Shown here: positions 54,117 to 62,858 of the stretch, in pieces
Layout of the letters: each line of letters begins with the position of its first letter
Position numbering within the stretch: position 1 is the first letter of the stretch
Assembly: GCA_947497175.1 (NCBI GenBank)
Contig: CANMFM010000007.1
Span: 1 to 64,000 of the forward strand
Direction: 5' to 3'
DNA from: an uncultured Aquimarina sp.
Lineage (GTDB): Bacteria > Bacteroidota > Bacteroidia > Flavobacteriales > Flavobacteriaceae
DNA length: 64,000 nucleotides
Program-made: the position numbers and the translations under genes
Notes under the pieces: generated by a model
The model's input: only the letters and a program-made list of their open reading frames with translations
Database searches by the model: none
What the model was told of the DNA's origin: nothing

Positions 54117-54962
54117 TTAATACAAGAAATTAAGCGCTGTAATATCATCTTCATTAAACGGGCGATCACCCAAATCTGTACAGGATAGCATCCAGGATGC
54201 GGCTTCTAGCGTAGCTCCTTCTGGAGTATCAGGAATAAGGTTTGCTCCAACATCACCTTCTCCCTCATTAACAGGGTCACCGCCGCAAGAAATACTTCTG
54301 TCAAAGAAATCTGTATGTCTAAACCCAATACAATGTCCTAGTTCATGAGCTACAATTGTGGCAATACCTTCAGTAGAAATACCAAAATTTGCACTTAGAA
54401 CACCGCTTAATGAAATATCGTCAAACGGATCTCCAGCATCTGTTGGAAAACCTGCAGAACCTAGAATACCAAAAAGCTCAAAAAAGAAGTTTAACCTTGT
54501 AATCTCTATATCGGCATTTCGTACACTATTTACTCTTTCAAATGTTATTTCTAGATTTTCTGCATTATATCGGTCAATAGCCAAATCTATAGCTTCACTG
54601 GTAACTGCATCGAATCCCGCTCGTCCGCCTTCTCTGGCAAAGACAGTAATATTTCTACTTCCATTTGTAGCGACGAGATTGTTCGTACTGTATTGTTTTT
54701 GAGAAACGGTAATACCATCGCCTTTCTTACTCGGACTCATAATGTCATGAAGAGGAAGATAAATGTCACCTTCTACGAGGTAACCATTTTTAAATTCAAT
54801 TGGAGGTTGATCCGTAATATTAAATCCTGAAGCTTTTAACGCACTTAATACTTCGTCTGGTACATCTTGATTTACCGTTGATTCGGTGTCTTGTTGCTCA
54901 CAGGCAACAAAAAAAACACTCAATAAAAGAATGAGTGCCATTAATGAACTGATTTTTTTCAT
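54117..54962 (-). CDS. M57-type zinc metalloprotease lipoprotein
   Basis: The 281-residue protein has a lipoprotein signal (LILLLSVFFVACEQQ). The zinc motif HELGHCIGFRH (HExxHxxGxxH) lies at about residue 205. The N-terminal FKNGYLVEGDIYLP and the C-terminal EGATLEAASWMLSCTDLG fit the M57 (HEIGH-type) peptidases. It is probably active in the periplasm or at the cell surface. Four Cys besides the lipid Cys may form disulfides. It stands alone on the minus strand. Confidence 0.8.
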   Translation of the reverse strand: MKKISSLMALILLLSVFFVACEQQDTESTVNQDVPDEVLSALKASGFNITDQPPIEFKNGYLVEGDIYLPLHDIMSPSKKGDGITVSQKQYSTNNLVATNGSRNITVFAREGGRAGFDAVTSEAIDLAIDRYNAENLEITFERVNSVRNADIEITRLNFFFELFGILGSAGFPTDAGDPFDDISLSGVLSANFGISTEGIATIVAHELGHCIGFRHTDFFDRSISCGGDPVNEGEGDVGANLIPDTPEGATLEAASWMLSCTDLGDRPFNEDDITALNFLY

Positions 54963-55098
54963 GTTGTAGTATATTTAAGTTGAAGTTATATTTCTTAAAT
55001 ATAATTTAAAAATCACATAAATTCAATTTCAAGTCATTAATTATGAGTATTTTATGATATTTTATTATGCTTATAAAAGTCAATTAAGTTGTGCAGTT

Positions 55099-55758
55099 TT
55101 ATATTCTATGACTTAACCATTCTTTAAATTGATAAAAATTCTGAGGGGCCACACCATGACCTACCGGAAATTCATTCAAATTAGTGCTGATCCCTATTTC
55201 TGAAAGACGTTCAAGGGCTTTTCGAGCCCAATCTACAGGAATTACCTGATCTACACTTCCGTGTGAACAATAGATGTTTAGACTAGAAAAATCATTGGTC
55301 TGGTAGTCATTTTTTAAAATATCCTCATTAAGGTATCCACTCAAAGCAATAATATTCTTTACTTTTTTGGGGTAGGAGAGTCCTACTGCATAACTTAAAA
55401 TTGTTCCTTGACTAAACCCTAATAAGGTTACATTATTAGCATCAAGATCATAGGCCTTGACAGCTTCATCTATAAAATTAGCAATCTTATCTCTTGATTC
55501 TATAGCTTGTTTATCATCACTAAACTTGCCTTGTGCAGCATCAAAATAAATGGCATACCAGGCATTGCCATAGGGCTGCATGGGATAAGGAGCCCTGACA
55601 GAGATAATAAATAACTCTTCTTGTAGCTCTGTGGCAAATGAAAAAAGATCATTCTCGTCGCTTCCATACCCATGAAACATAAATAGAGCTGGAATATTTT
55701 GCTTTTTTACAGTAGGCTCTTTAATAATATGATGTAAAGACAATGATTTTACTTGCAT
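55099..55758 (-). CDS. carboxylesterase/phospholipase-type hydrolase
   Basis: The 219-residue alpha/beta hydrolase has the nucleophile Ser116 in GFSQG, Asp170 in GSVDQVIP and His201 in PVGHGV, the triad of the phospholipase/carboxylesterase (EstB, YpfH-like) family. FMFHGYGSDENDLF is the oxyanion-loop region. It is cytoplasmic, since there is no signal peptide. It is the last gene of a minus-strand operon with DUF4870-like, dihydroorotase-like and BatA-like genes. Confidence 0.85.
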   Translation of the reverse strand: MQVKSLSLHHIIKEPTVKKQNIPALFMFHGYGSDENDLFSFATELQEELFIISVRAPYPMQPYGNAWYAIYFDAAQGKFSDDKQAIESRDKIANFIDEAVKAYDLDANNVTLLGFSQGTILSYAVGLSYPKKVKNIIALSGYLNEDILKNDYQTNDFSSLNIYCSHGSVDQVIPVDWARKALERLSEIGISTNLNEFPVGHGVAPQNFYQFKEWLSHRI

Positions 55759-55795
55759 GTTTTTAAAATATATAAGATTTTGGGTTTACTATTTG

Positions 55796-56134
55796 TTATT
55801 TTATAAAACTAAACCAGTTTTGAAAGAAAGGACCAAGAATCGGAACTGTCTTTTGTTCTTCTCTCGAAGCGGTTATAAGTCCAAAGAGAATTAAAACAAT
55901 TATAAAAAGATAAAAAGGAGCACTAATCAACCAAGTATCGGTAAATAAGCTTACGAAAACGCCTAGTACATAAAATGTTATCCATAAGCCAAATGCCTGT
56001 CGGATATGGAAACTAGCGAACATATTTTTATGATCTTGATTCATAAAAAAGGCTATAATAGTTCCTATTATTGTAATGTAAGCAACAATAGCAGCTGTTT
56101 TTCCTTGTTTTGCATAATCTGATTGCATGGTCAA
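55796..56134 (-). CDS. small DUF4870-like membrane protein
   Basis: The 112-residue protein has about three membrane helices (AAIVAYITIIGTIIAFF; FGLWITFYVLGVFVSLF; PFYLFIIVLILFGLI). FASFHIRQAFGLWI is the conserved stretch of DUF4870/YtpI-type proteins. The start could be the second ATG (MQSDYAK), two codons in. The function is unknown. The gene lies between the dihydroorotase-like and esterase genes. Confidence 0.7.
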   Translation of the reverse strand: MTMQSDYAKQGKTAAIVAYITIIGTIIAFFMNQDHKNMFASFHIRQAFGLWITFYVLGVFVSLFTDTWLISAPFYLFIIVLILFGLITASREEQKTVPILGPFFQNWFSFIK

Positions 56135-56186
56135 TGTTTTATAATTTTTTTTATTAAAAATACAGATAAATTTTGCCTGACATATA

Positions 56187-57440
56187 TTACTTCAGTATGA
56201 TTTTTCCGTTGGATACTATACCATAAGTTTTACCTTTTATTGGTTTTTCAAGAAAGGCACTGTTTTTGGAAGAAGAAAGTATATGTTCTTCAGTAAAAGT
56301 TGAATCTCCCACGGGATTAAACAATGATAAGTCTGCTTTGCCCTGTATATCAATAGTATTGTTTTCTATTTCAAAAATTAATCGCCCTTTGGTAAGCAAT
56401 GATACTGTTTTTTCGATTTCAAAAAGGGTATTGAGTATTCCAAATGCACTTTCCAGACCAATGGTCCCATATTTTGCATTATCAAACTCCACATTTTTAT
56501 GTTCAATATCTATAGGTTGATGGTCACAGGTAACCATATCGATAGTACCATCGTGTATTCCTTGTAGTAAGGCATTGATATCACTTTGTGTCCTTAAGGG
56601 TGGTAATACCTTATAATTTGAATCAAAACTTTTTAATGTTTCATCAGTAAGAAGCAGATGATGAATACTTACACTACAACTTATCTGTAAACCTTTATTT
56701 TTGGCTTCTCTTATCAGTGCTACTGACTTGGCCGTAGAAATCGTTGGGATATGTAGTTTACCACCTGTATATTCTAACAGAAAAAGATCTCTTGCGATTT
56801 GTAATTCTTCTGCAAGAGCCGGTATTCCTTTCAAACCTAATAAGGTACTTTGCTCTTCTTCATTTACCATGCCTTTACCTGCAATATGGTCTTCTTGCGG
56901 ATAGGATAAAACTAAACCATTAAAATTTTGAGCATAGAGAAGCGCAATTTTTAGCAAATTAGGATTTTGTATTGATTTTTTATAATCCCCAAAAGCGATT
57001 GCTCCAGCTTGTTGCATATCATATAACTCTGCTAAATCGATACCTTCTGATTTGGTCGTTAATGCACCTATGGGATGTAGTGTTACGGCATTATCAAGGG
57101 CTTTTCCTTTTAAGAAACCTACAGATGCATTAGTATCGGTAACAGGAAAAGTATTTGGATTTAGTGCTATACTTGTAAAACCACTTTTGGCAGTAACCTC
57201 AAGCCCATGCTCGATAGTTTCTCTTTCTTCATACCCCGGTTCTCCAAAACTTACACTACTGTCGAACCAGCCTTGGGAGACATGAAGGTTGTCTAAGTGT
57301 ATTTCTTTACTATTCTTATTGGCTTTAATAGTAGTGTTTATATCAGTAATGGTTCCATTCTCGACCTGTATATCAACCGTTTTTCGATGAAAAGGTGATT
57401 TTGGATCTATTACTTTAGCAGCCTTTAATAAGAAATTCAT
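56187..57440 (-). CDS. dihydroorotase-like protein lacking metal ligands
   Basis: The 417-residue protein aligns with dihydroorotase/allantoinase along its length (GYEERETIEHGLEVTAKSGFT, PPLRTQSD). The N-terminal metal motif DxHVHLREPG is replaced by DSSVSFGEPG (residues 60-69), and the His ligands later in the fold are also changed (SYPQEDH; LHIPTIST). Only VTCDHQP keeps the Asp/His pair. It is therefore probably inactive as a dihydroorotase, like the PyrC' subunits of some aspartate transcarbamoylase complexes, or it has another role. Its start overlaps the BatA-like stop by 4 bases. Confidence 0.8.
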   Translation of the reverse strand: MNFLLKAAKVIDPKSPFHRKTVDIQVENGTITDINTTIKANKNSKEIHLDNLHVSQGWFDSSVSFGEPGYEERETIEHGLEVTAKSGFTSIALNPNTFPVTDTNASVGFLKGKALDNAVTLHPIGALTTKSEGIDLAELYDMQQAGAIAFGDYKKSIQNPNLLKIALLYAQNFNGLVLSYPQEDHIAGKGMVNEEEQSTLLGLKGIPALAEELQIARDLFLLEYTGGKLHIPTISTAKSVALIREAKNKGLQISCSVSIHHLLLTDETLKSFDSNYKVLPPLRTQSDINALLQGIHDGTIDMVTCDHQPIDIEHKNVEFDNAKYGTIGLESAFGILNTLFEIEKTVSLLTKGRLIFEIENNTIDIQGKADLSLFNPVGDSTFTEEHILSSSKNSAFLEKPIKGKTYGIVSNGKIILK

Positions 57441-59365
57441 TTCAGGTATTTTAATAGTAGTATTTCAATTAACAAGAATATTAGCGCAAAAATAATAAAC
57501 CATTTCCAAAGTTCATTCACACTAGTCTCTTCTTTTATTTGATCAAAAAGTTCTGTGATTGATTCATTTATTTGATACCCTGCAGTTGTTTTGAGATCAT
57601 AATAGTATAAGTTACTTTCGGAACTATTGTAATTATAGCTAATATGCTGTATTATCGTACCGTTTTTATCCTGTAGTTTATAAATACCTGCCTTTGTGGG
57701 AACTTCGCCTGTAGTAATGCGTACCTTGTTCGCATAGCTTTGTTGTAGCGGAATAATATTTTCCTGATCAGAAACTAAAGACAGAATACCATCCTGACCT
57801 AATGTTATGGGTATATCGTATGAGTTCGTTTGTCCGATGGTATATGATATGTCGGTATGTTGCAAACTTTGTTTTGCGATATTATATAACGTAGGAACAA
57901 TTAGAGGAGAGTTCTTAAAATTGGAATTCTCATTATTAATTGGTGCCGTAAAGACATAGATACCAGCGGTTTTATATAAAAATGGCGAATTATCTTCAAA
58001 AGATAGTATCACATTGGTAGCATTTGTTTGATAATAGCTGTTAACTTTTGGATATTGAAAATTTATTACCTTTTTATCAAATACTCCTTTGTATAATGGA
58101 TGTGAAAAATGGATGCTTGTAATCTTTTTTTCTTGAGTATTTTCTGCAAGTAGCACTGTGTTAGAAAAACTATTGATAAATTGTTGATAAGAGGCTAAAT
58201 CCCCTTGTGAGGCAGGAATAAAACAAATTTTACCACCTTGTTTTACAAAAGGTTTTAATGCATTAATTAGCGATATAGGTATTTGTTTAATTTCATTAAC
58301 AAATACTAAATTCGCATCGCTAATATCATTATAATTAAGTGATTCTAAAGAATTACTGAGTAACACAAATTCATCAGACGTATAAATATTCTTGAGAAAA
58401 CTATCACTGGCTTCGTTGATAGCAACAACTTTTATTTTTTCTGGAGTATTGATAGTAAAATATCTTGAATTATCAAAAGTCAATGCCGGATCTTCTATTA
58501 CAATGCGTCCATTTATTTTGGTGTTTTCATCTAAACGAAACTCGGTAGTCGTTTTACTATTTTTAGACAAAGAAACTGCCGTTTTTCCAAGTAGTTGATC
58601 GTCATTATATAATGCCACAGATATAGTATCAAAATCCGCTTCAGAAGTACTCAAAATTACTTGAAGCATCAAGTCATTATTCGAATTACGCTGCAAATAC
58701 AAACTATCTAGGGCGATATTTTGTCGGGTGACGGGTTGCAGTTGTACAAGATTGGTTGTAGTACGGGCATCTGTAGGCAATACGAATGCACCTTCTTTTT
58801 GCTGGAAATCAGAAACCATAATAATACGTTTACTGGTTTCTGCAGATGTACTGAGCAATTGCTTGGCTTTTAGATAGGCAGCACTATAGGGCAACTGTCC
58901 TGCACTATAGTCTAATTGAAGTAAGTTGTTTTGAATGTCTTTTTTGGTAACTCTGGTAAATGTTTCTGTGTTCGTAAAAAGGGAAATTATTTCATCTTCT
59001 GGTACATCGCTTAGTATTTCCTGAATCGCACGTTTTAGTAATGGCCCTTTAGAGCCTTTGGCTTGCATGCTGAATGAATTATCAAGATAAATAGCAATTT
59101 CACTTTTCTTTCCTACAATTTCATCTGAAGCTAAAAAAGGTTGTGAAAATGCAGTAATTACAGCCGCTAGTGCTAATAAACGTACAAGAAGCGTAAGCCA
59201 TTTTTTGAGTTGCGAGCTTTTCCGCGTTTGTATGGTAACCGCTTTTAAAAATTGAACATTTGTAAAAGCGACTTTTTGAAATCTTCGCAATTGAAATAAA
59301 TGAACAAGAATAGGAATGATAAGAGCAAAAAGCGCATAAAGAAATTCGGGGTGTCTAAACTGCAT
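57437..59365 (-). CDS. BatA-domain membrane protein with vWA-like region
   Basis: The 642-residue protein begins with the BatA-type N-terminus (FRHPEFLYALFALIIPILVHLFQLRRFQKV, two membrane helices in residues 1-78). It continues with a vWA-like segment containing the metal-site start DNSFSMQAKG, and ends with a membrane helix (WFIIFALIFLLIEILLL). The middle should lie on the periplasmic side. Such proteins are found with MoxR-type ATPases, but none is here. It is first in the operon with the dihydroorotase-like gene. Confidence 0.8.
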   Translation of the reverse strand: MQFRHPEFLYALFALIIPILVHLFQLRRFQKVAFTNVQFLKAVTIQTRKSSQLKKWLTLLVRLLALAAVITAFSQPFLASDEIVGKKSEIAIYLDNSFSMQAKGSKGPLLKRAIQEILSDVPEDEIISLFTNTETFTRVTKKDIQNNLLQLDYSAGQLPYSAAYLKAKQLLSTSAETSKRIIMVSDFQQKEGAFVLPTDARTTTNLVQLQPVTRQNIALDSLYLQRNSNNDLMLQVILSTSEADFDTISVALYNDDQLLGKTAVSLSKNSKTTTEFRLDENTKINGRIVIEDPALTFDNSRYFTINTPEKIKVVAINEASDSFLKNIYTSDEFVLLSNSLESLNYNDISDANLVFVNEIKQIPISLINALKPFVKQGGKICFIPASQGDLASYQQFINSFSNTVLLAENTQEKKITSIHFSHPLYKGVFDKKVINFQYPKVNSYYQTNATNVILSFEDNSPFLYKTAGIYVFTAPINNENSNFKNSPLIVPTLYNIAKQSLQHTDISYTIGQTNSYDIPITLGQDGILSLVSDQENIIPLQQSYANKVRITTGEVPTKAGIYKLQDKNGTIIQHISYNYNSSESNLYYYDLKTTAGYQINESITELFDQIKEETSVNELWKWFIIFALIFLLIEILLLKYLK

Positions 59366-59456
59366 TCCTGTTTAATGTTTGTGTAAATATAAGATATATG
59401 GATCACGAAATACAAATTCTTAAATCAAAAATCTTAGGTATAAGATCATAATTGTA

Positions 59457-60434
59457 TTAGTATCCTATAGATCTTTTTTTGATCATACCTCCACGTGTAT
59501 CGTTAATGCTATGCATGATTACAAAGGCATTAGGGTCAATTTTTTCTATCTCGTTATTAAGCTTACTTATTTCTAGCCGTGTTATTACCGTGTATACAAT
59601 ATCTATTTGATCCATATGCCCTTGGTTGCCATACCCTTGTTTTCCCTGATATATGGTTATCCCACGTCTCATTTTATGGGTAATCATTGTTATGATTTCC
59701 TCATTGTGCTCAGAAATAATCGTTACTCCTGTATATTCTTCAATTCCTTCAATAACAAAATCTAAAGTTTTTGAAGCCGATAAATAGGTTAACATAGAGT
59801 ATAAAGCAGTTTCGACTGATAAGAAATAGGCGGCTGCCAAAAAAATTACAACATTAATAATTGTAATGGCATCCCCTACAGTTGTACCTAATTTTTTACT
59901 CATAAAAATGGCCAATACTTCGGTACCATCAAGAACGCCACCACCACGCACTGAAAGTCCGATACCCGCACCCAGAAAGAATCCCCCAAAAACGGAAACT
60001 AATAATTTATCCTGGGTTACTTCGGGAAAAGGAATCGTGAAAAGTGTTATTGCCAGTGCAGAAATGGCAATTGTCGTTCGTATTGCAAAACGCTTTCCGA
60101 TTACTTTTAATCCAAGTAGTATAAAAGGGATATTGATCAATAGTATGAGGATAGAAAGCGGTATAGATGTTATTTCTGAGACTAAAAGTGAAATTCCGGT
60201 TACACCACCATCTATAAACATGTTTGGCAATAAGAAACTTTCTAAACCAAAAGCAGCGGATATAACTCCCAAGGCGATTAGAAATATATCTTTAGTAGTA
60301 GACAAAACAGATACTCTAAACCTATTGATTTGCATAGAAACGTCATTTGAAGTATACTTAGAAATGGGCCCGGAATTCTTGAATTTTTGTGCTAAAAGAG
60401 CCTTGATAACTCTTCGTTTCCAGGTAGATTTCAT
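59457..60434 (-). CDS. YitT family membrane protein (DUF161/DUF2179)
   Basis: The 325-residue protein has about five membrane helices at residues 45-215 (IFLIALGVISAAFGLESFLLP in part; GGVTGISLLV; GIGLSVRGGGVLDGTEVLAI in part). The C-terminal cytoplasmic DUF2179 domain contains MRRGITIYQGKQGYG and ends with HSINDTRGG. This is the standard YitT layout. Transport is suspected but no substrate is known. An extra basic stretch of about 30 residues precedes the usual start; an internal ATG at MQINRFRV is an alternative. Confidence 0.85.
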   Translation of the reverse strand: MKSTWKRRVIKALLAQKFKNSGPISKYTSNDVSMQINRFRVSVLSTTKDIFLIALGVISAAFGLESFLLPNMFIDGGVTGISLLVSEITSIPLSILILLINIPFILLGLKVIGKRFAIRTTIAISALAITLFTIPFPEVTQDKLLVSVFGGFFLGAGIGLSVRGGGVLDGTEVLAIFMSKKLGTTVGDAITIINVVIFLAAAYFLSVETALYSMLTYLSASKTLDFVIEGIEEYTGVTIISEHNEEIITMITHKMRRGITIYQGKQGYGNQGHMDQIDIVYTVITRLEISKLNNEIEKIDPNAFVIMHSINDTRGGMIKKRSIGY

Positions 60435-60540
60435 AGATAATAAGAATAAATAATGTTTAAATTGATGCGTTTCTTTAGGTATAGATAAAGCTACATAACC
60501 TTTTGATTTTTGATACTATTTTTAACATGCTTTTGGGTAC

Positions 60541-60573
60541 AAAAAAAAGCAGAAGATTAGTCTTCTGCTTTTT
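60541..60573. terminator. bidirectional intrinsic terminator
   Basis: A run of As and AGCAGAAGA pair with TCTTCTGCT and a run of Ts around TTAG. It follows the porin-like gene at 60597 on the minus strand. Confidence 0.85.
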
Positions 60574-60596
60574 AGAATTATGTAATTTTACTATTT

Positions 60597-61142
60597 CTAG
60601 AAAATATAATATCCAACAGATAATTGAAAAGCTGTGTTTTTTCCATCAAAACCATCAACTACATCAGTTAATCCGAAGTTATATCGTATTTGCCCAAATA
60701 CAGGTCCAAATTCGACACCAGCACCAACAGCTCCGCTTATATCAAAATTTTCAGCTTCGGCATCAGCTAAAATACCCCTAAGTTTATTCACTTCATCATT
60801 AATGATAAAACCAAATTGTGGACCAGCCTCGACACTAAAGATTTTTGCAAATTTAAGTTTAGCAAGAACAGGGATATTAATGTAATCTATATCAAGATCA
60901 TCAATACCTTGTGCAGAATATAATATCTCTGGTTGAATGGCAAAAGTATCTGCAAGTCCAAGTTGAAGAACAGCTCCAATGTGATATCCGGTTCTTGAAT
61001 CTGTATCTACATCTCGGCCATTATTTTCTAAATTAATATTTGCTAGGTTAAGTCCTCCTTTAAAACCAAACTTAACATTTTGGGCCTGAGAAGAGAACGA
61101 AAAACCGATTACTGCAACAGCTAATAAAAAAAGCTTTTTCAT
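60597..61142 (-). CDS. small outer-membrane beta-barrel (porin-like) protein
   Basis: The 181-residue protein has a signal peptide (MKKLFLLAVAVIGFSFSSQA) followed by alternating beta strands (VKFGFKGGLNLANINLE; YHIGAVLQLGLADTFAIQPE in part; VEFGPVFGQIRYNFGLTDV) and a C-terminal aromatic, GYYIF. This matches the PorT/OMP_b-brl family of Bacteroidota. The C-terminal Phe fits recognition by the BAM complex. The function is unknown, possibly structural or a channel. Confidence 0.85.
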   Translation of the reverse strand: MKKLFLLAVAVIGFSFSSQAQNVKFGFKGGLNLANINLENNGRDVDTDSRTGYHIGAVLQLGLADTFAIQPEILYSAQGIDDLDIDYINIPVLAKLKFAKIFSVEAGPQFGFIINDEVNKLRGILADAEAENFDISGAVGAGVEFGPVFGQIRYNFGLTDVVDGFDGKNTAFQLSVGYYIF

Positions 61143-61169
61143 AATTGAAAATTTAAGATTTGTTTAATT

Positions 61170-61177
61170 CAAATATA
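61170..61177 (-). promoter_or_regulatory. -7 promoter element (TAnnTTTG)
   Basis: The minus strand reads TATATTTG 28 bases upstream of the ATG at 61142. No clear -33 TTG is seen. Confidence 0.45.
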
Positions 61178-61293
61178 AAAACTATAACCTTAATAAAAGG
61201 TTAAACTTCTCTACATTCTATTATTTTAAATACACATCTTTCAAAATAAAGATTGTTGTATCTTCGCCTTTAAAATAGAAATCTTACCCAAAA

Positions 61294-62853
61294 TTGCAAT
61301 ACGAATTTACCATACAAGTTTCTCCAGAAATTGCTGCTTACCAAGATCGACTAAAGAATAGTGTAGCAAAAAATAACGGTATCCCTGTCGATGAAATACG
61401 ACATATACAGATTCTTAAACGTTCTATAGATGCCAGGCAGCGTGCTATAAAAGTAAATCTAAAAATAAAAGTATTTGTACAAGAAGACTTTATAGATCAG
61501 CCTAATCAATTGCCAGAGTACCCCAATGTTTCTAACGCCTCAGAAATTGTGATTGTAGGAGCAGGTCCAGCGGGTTTGTTCGCAGCTCTACGGTGTATAG
61601 AGTTGGGATACAAACCAATCGTTTTAGAACGAGGAAAAGATGTTAGAAACCGAAGACGTGATCTAAAAGCAATTAATCGCGATCATATAGTAAATGAGGA
61701 TTCTAATTATTGTTTTGGAGAAGGAGGTGCAGGAACCTATAGTGACGGAAAGCTGTATACACGATCAAAAAAGAGGGGAGATGTACAGCGTATTTTAGAA
61801 CTATTAGTAGGATTTGGAGCTACTGACCAGATTTTGGTAGAAGCTCATCCACACATAGGAACTAACAAATTACCAGGTATAATCGCTTCCATTCGTGAAA
61901 AAATTATTGAAACCGGCGGAGAAATACATTTTGAAACTCGTGTGATCGATTTTAACATCAAGAATTCAGAAATCAACGGGGTGACCTTGCATAATGGGAG
62001 TACCATAGCCACTAATAAAGTTATTTTGGCTACAGGGCATTCTGCCCGAGATATTTTTGAACTTCTCTATCATAAAAAGATCGAAATAGAGGCAAAACCC
62101 TTTGCTTTAGGCGTTCGAGTAGAGCATACTCAACAATTAATAGATCAAATTCAATATAAATGTGATATAAGAAGTCCATATTTACCACCATCACCATATA
62201 GTATTGTAAAACAAGTGAATGGAAGAGGGATGTATTCTTTTTGTATGTGCCCTGGAGGCGTAATTGCGCCTTGTGCTACTAGCCCTGGTGAAGTGGTTAC
62301 TAACGGTTGGTCGCCTTCAAAAAGAGACCAGCCTACTTCTAATAGTGGAATTGTGGTAGAATTGAGATTAGAAGATTTTCAACCTTTTGCAGAATATGGC
62401 CCCTTGTCGGGAATGTATTTTCAGAAAAGTATAGAGCAGCAAGCATGGCGAGTAGGTGGTGAAACTCAAAAGGTTCCTGCTCAACGATTAGTGGATATGG
62501 TACAAGGAAACCTATCTACAAACCTACCAGTTACGTCTTATAAACCTGGTTTGACTTCTGCCGATATGAAAAGTGTACTGCCAGGCTTCATTCATGAGAC
62601 ATTACAGCAAGGTTTTAAAGATTTTGACAAAAGCATGAAAGGCTATCTTACTAATGAAGCCATAGTGCATGCGCCAGAATCTCGCACATCATCACCAGTG
62701 CGTATACCGCGAGATTGGAAGACACTAGAACATATTCAGATCAAAGGACTATATCCTTGTGGTGAGGGAGCCGGATATGCCGGTGGAATAATTTCGGCAG
62801 CTATTGACGGAGAAAAATGTGCAGAGGCATGTATAAAAATTATGCAGATATAA
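61294..62853 (+). CDS. FAD-dependent oxidoreductase/dehydrogenase
   Basis: The 519-residue protein starts with TTG (LQYEFTIQVSPEIA, the normal N-terminus). The FAD-binding motif IVGAGPAGLFAALRC lies at about residue 90, with GEGGAGTYSDGKLYTRSKK and, at the end, YPCGEGAGYAGGIISAAIDG. These are hallmarks of the conserved FAD-dependent dehydrogenase family (DUF-type 'uncharacterized FAD-dependent dehydrogenase'). The N-terminal 75 residues form the family's own small domain. It is cytoplasmic. The substrate is unknown. Confidence 0.85.
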   Translation: MQYEFTIQVSPEIAAYQDRLKNSVAKNNGIPVDEIRHIQILKRSIDARQRAIKVNLKIKVFVQEDFIDQPNQLPEYPNVSNASEIVIVGAGPAGLFAALRCIELGYKPIVLERGKDVRNRRRDLKAINRDHIVNEDSNYCFGEGGAGTYSDGKLYTRSKKRGDVQRILELLVGFGATDQILVEAHPHIGTNKLPGIIASIREKIIETGGEIHFETRVIDFNIKNSEINGVTLHNGSTIATNKVILATGHSARDIFELLYHKKIEIEAKPFALGVRVEHTQQLIDQIQYKCDIRSPYLPPSPYSIVKQVNGRGMYSFCMCPGGVIAPCATSPGEVVTNGWSPSKRDQPTSNSGIVVELRLEDFQPFAEYGPLSGMYFQKSIEQQAWRVGGETQKVPAQRLVDMVQGNLSTNLPVTSYKPGLTSADMKSVLPGFIHETLQQGFKDFDKSMKGYLTNEAIVHAPESRTSSPVRIPRDWKTLEHIQIKGLYPCGEGAGYAGGIISAAIDGEKCAEACIKIMQI

Positions 62854-62858
62854 AGCAA

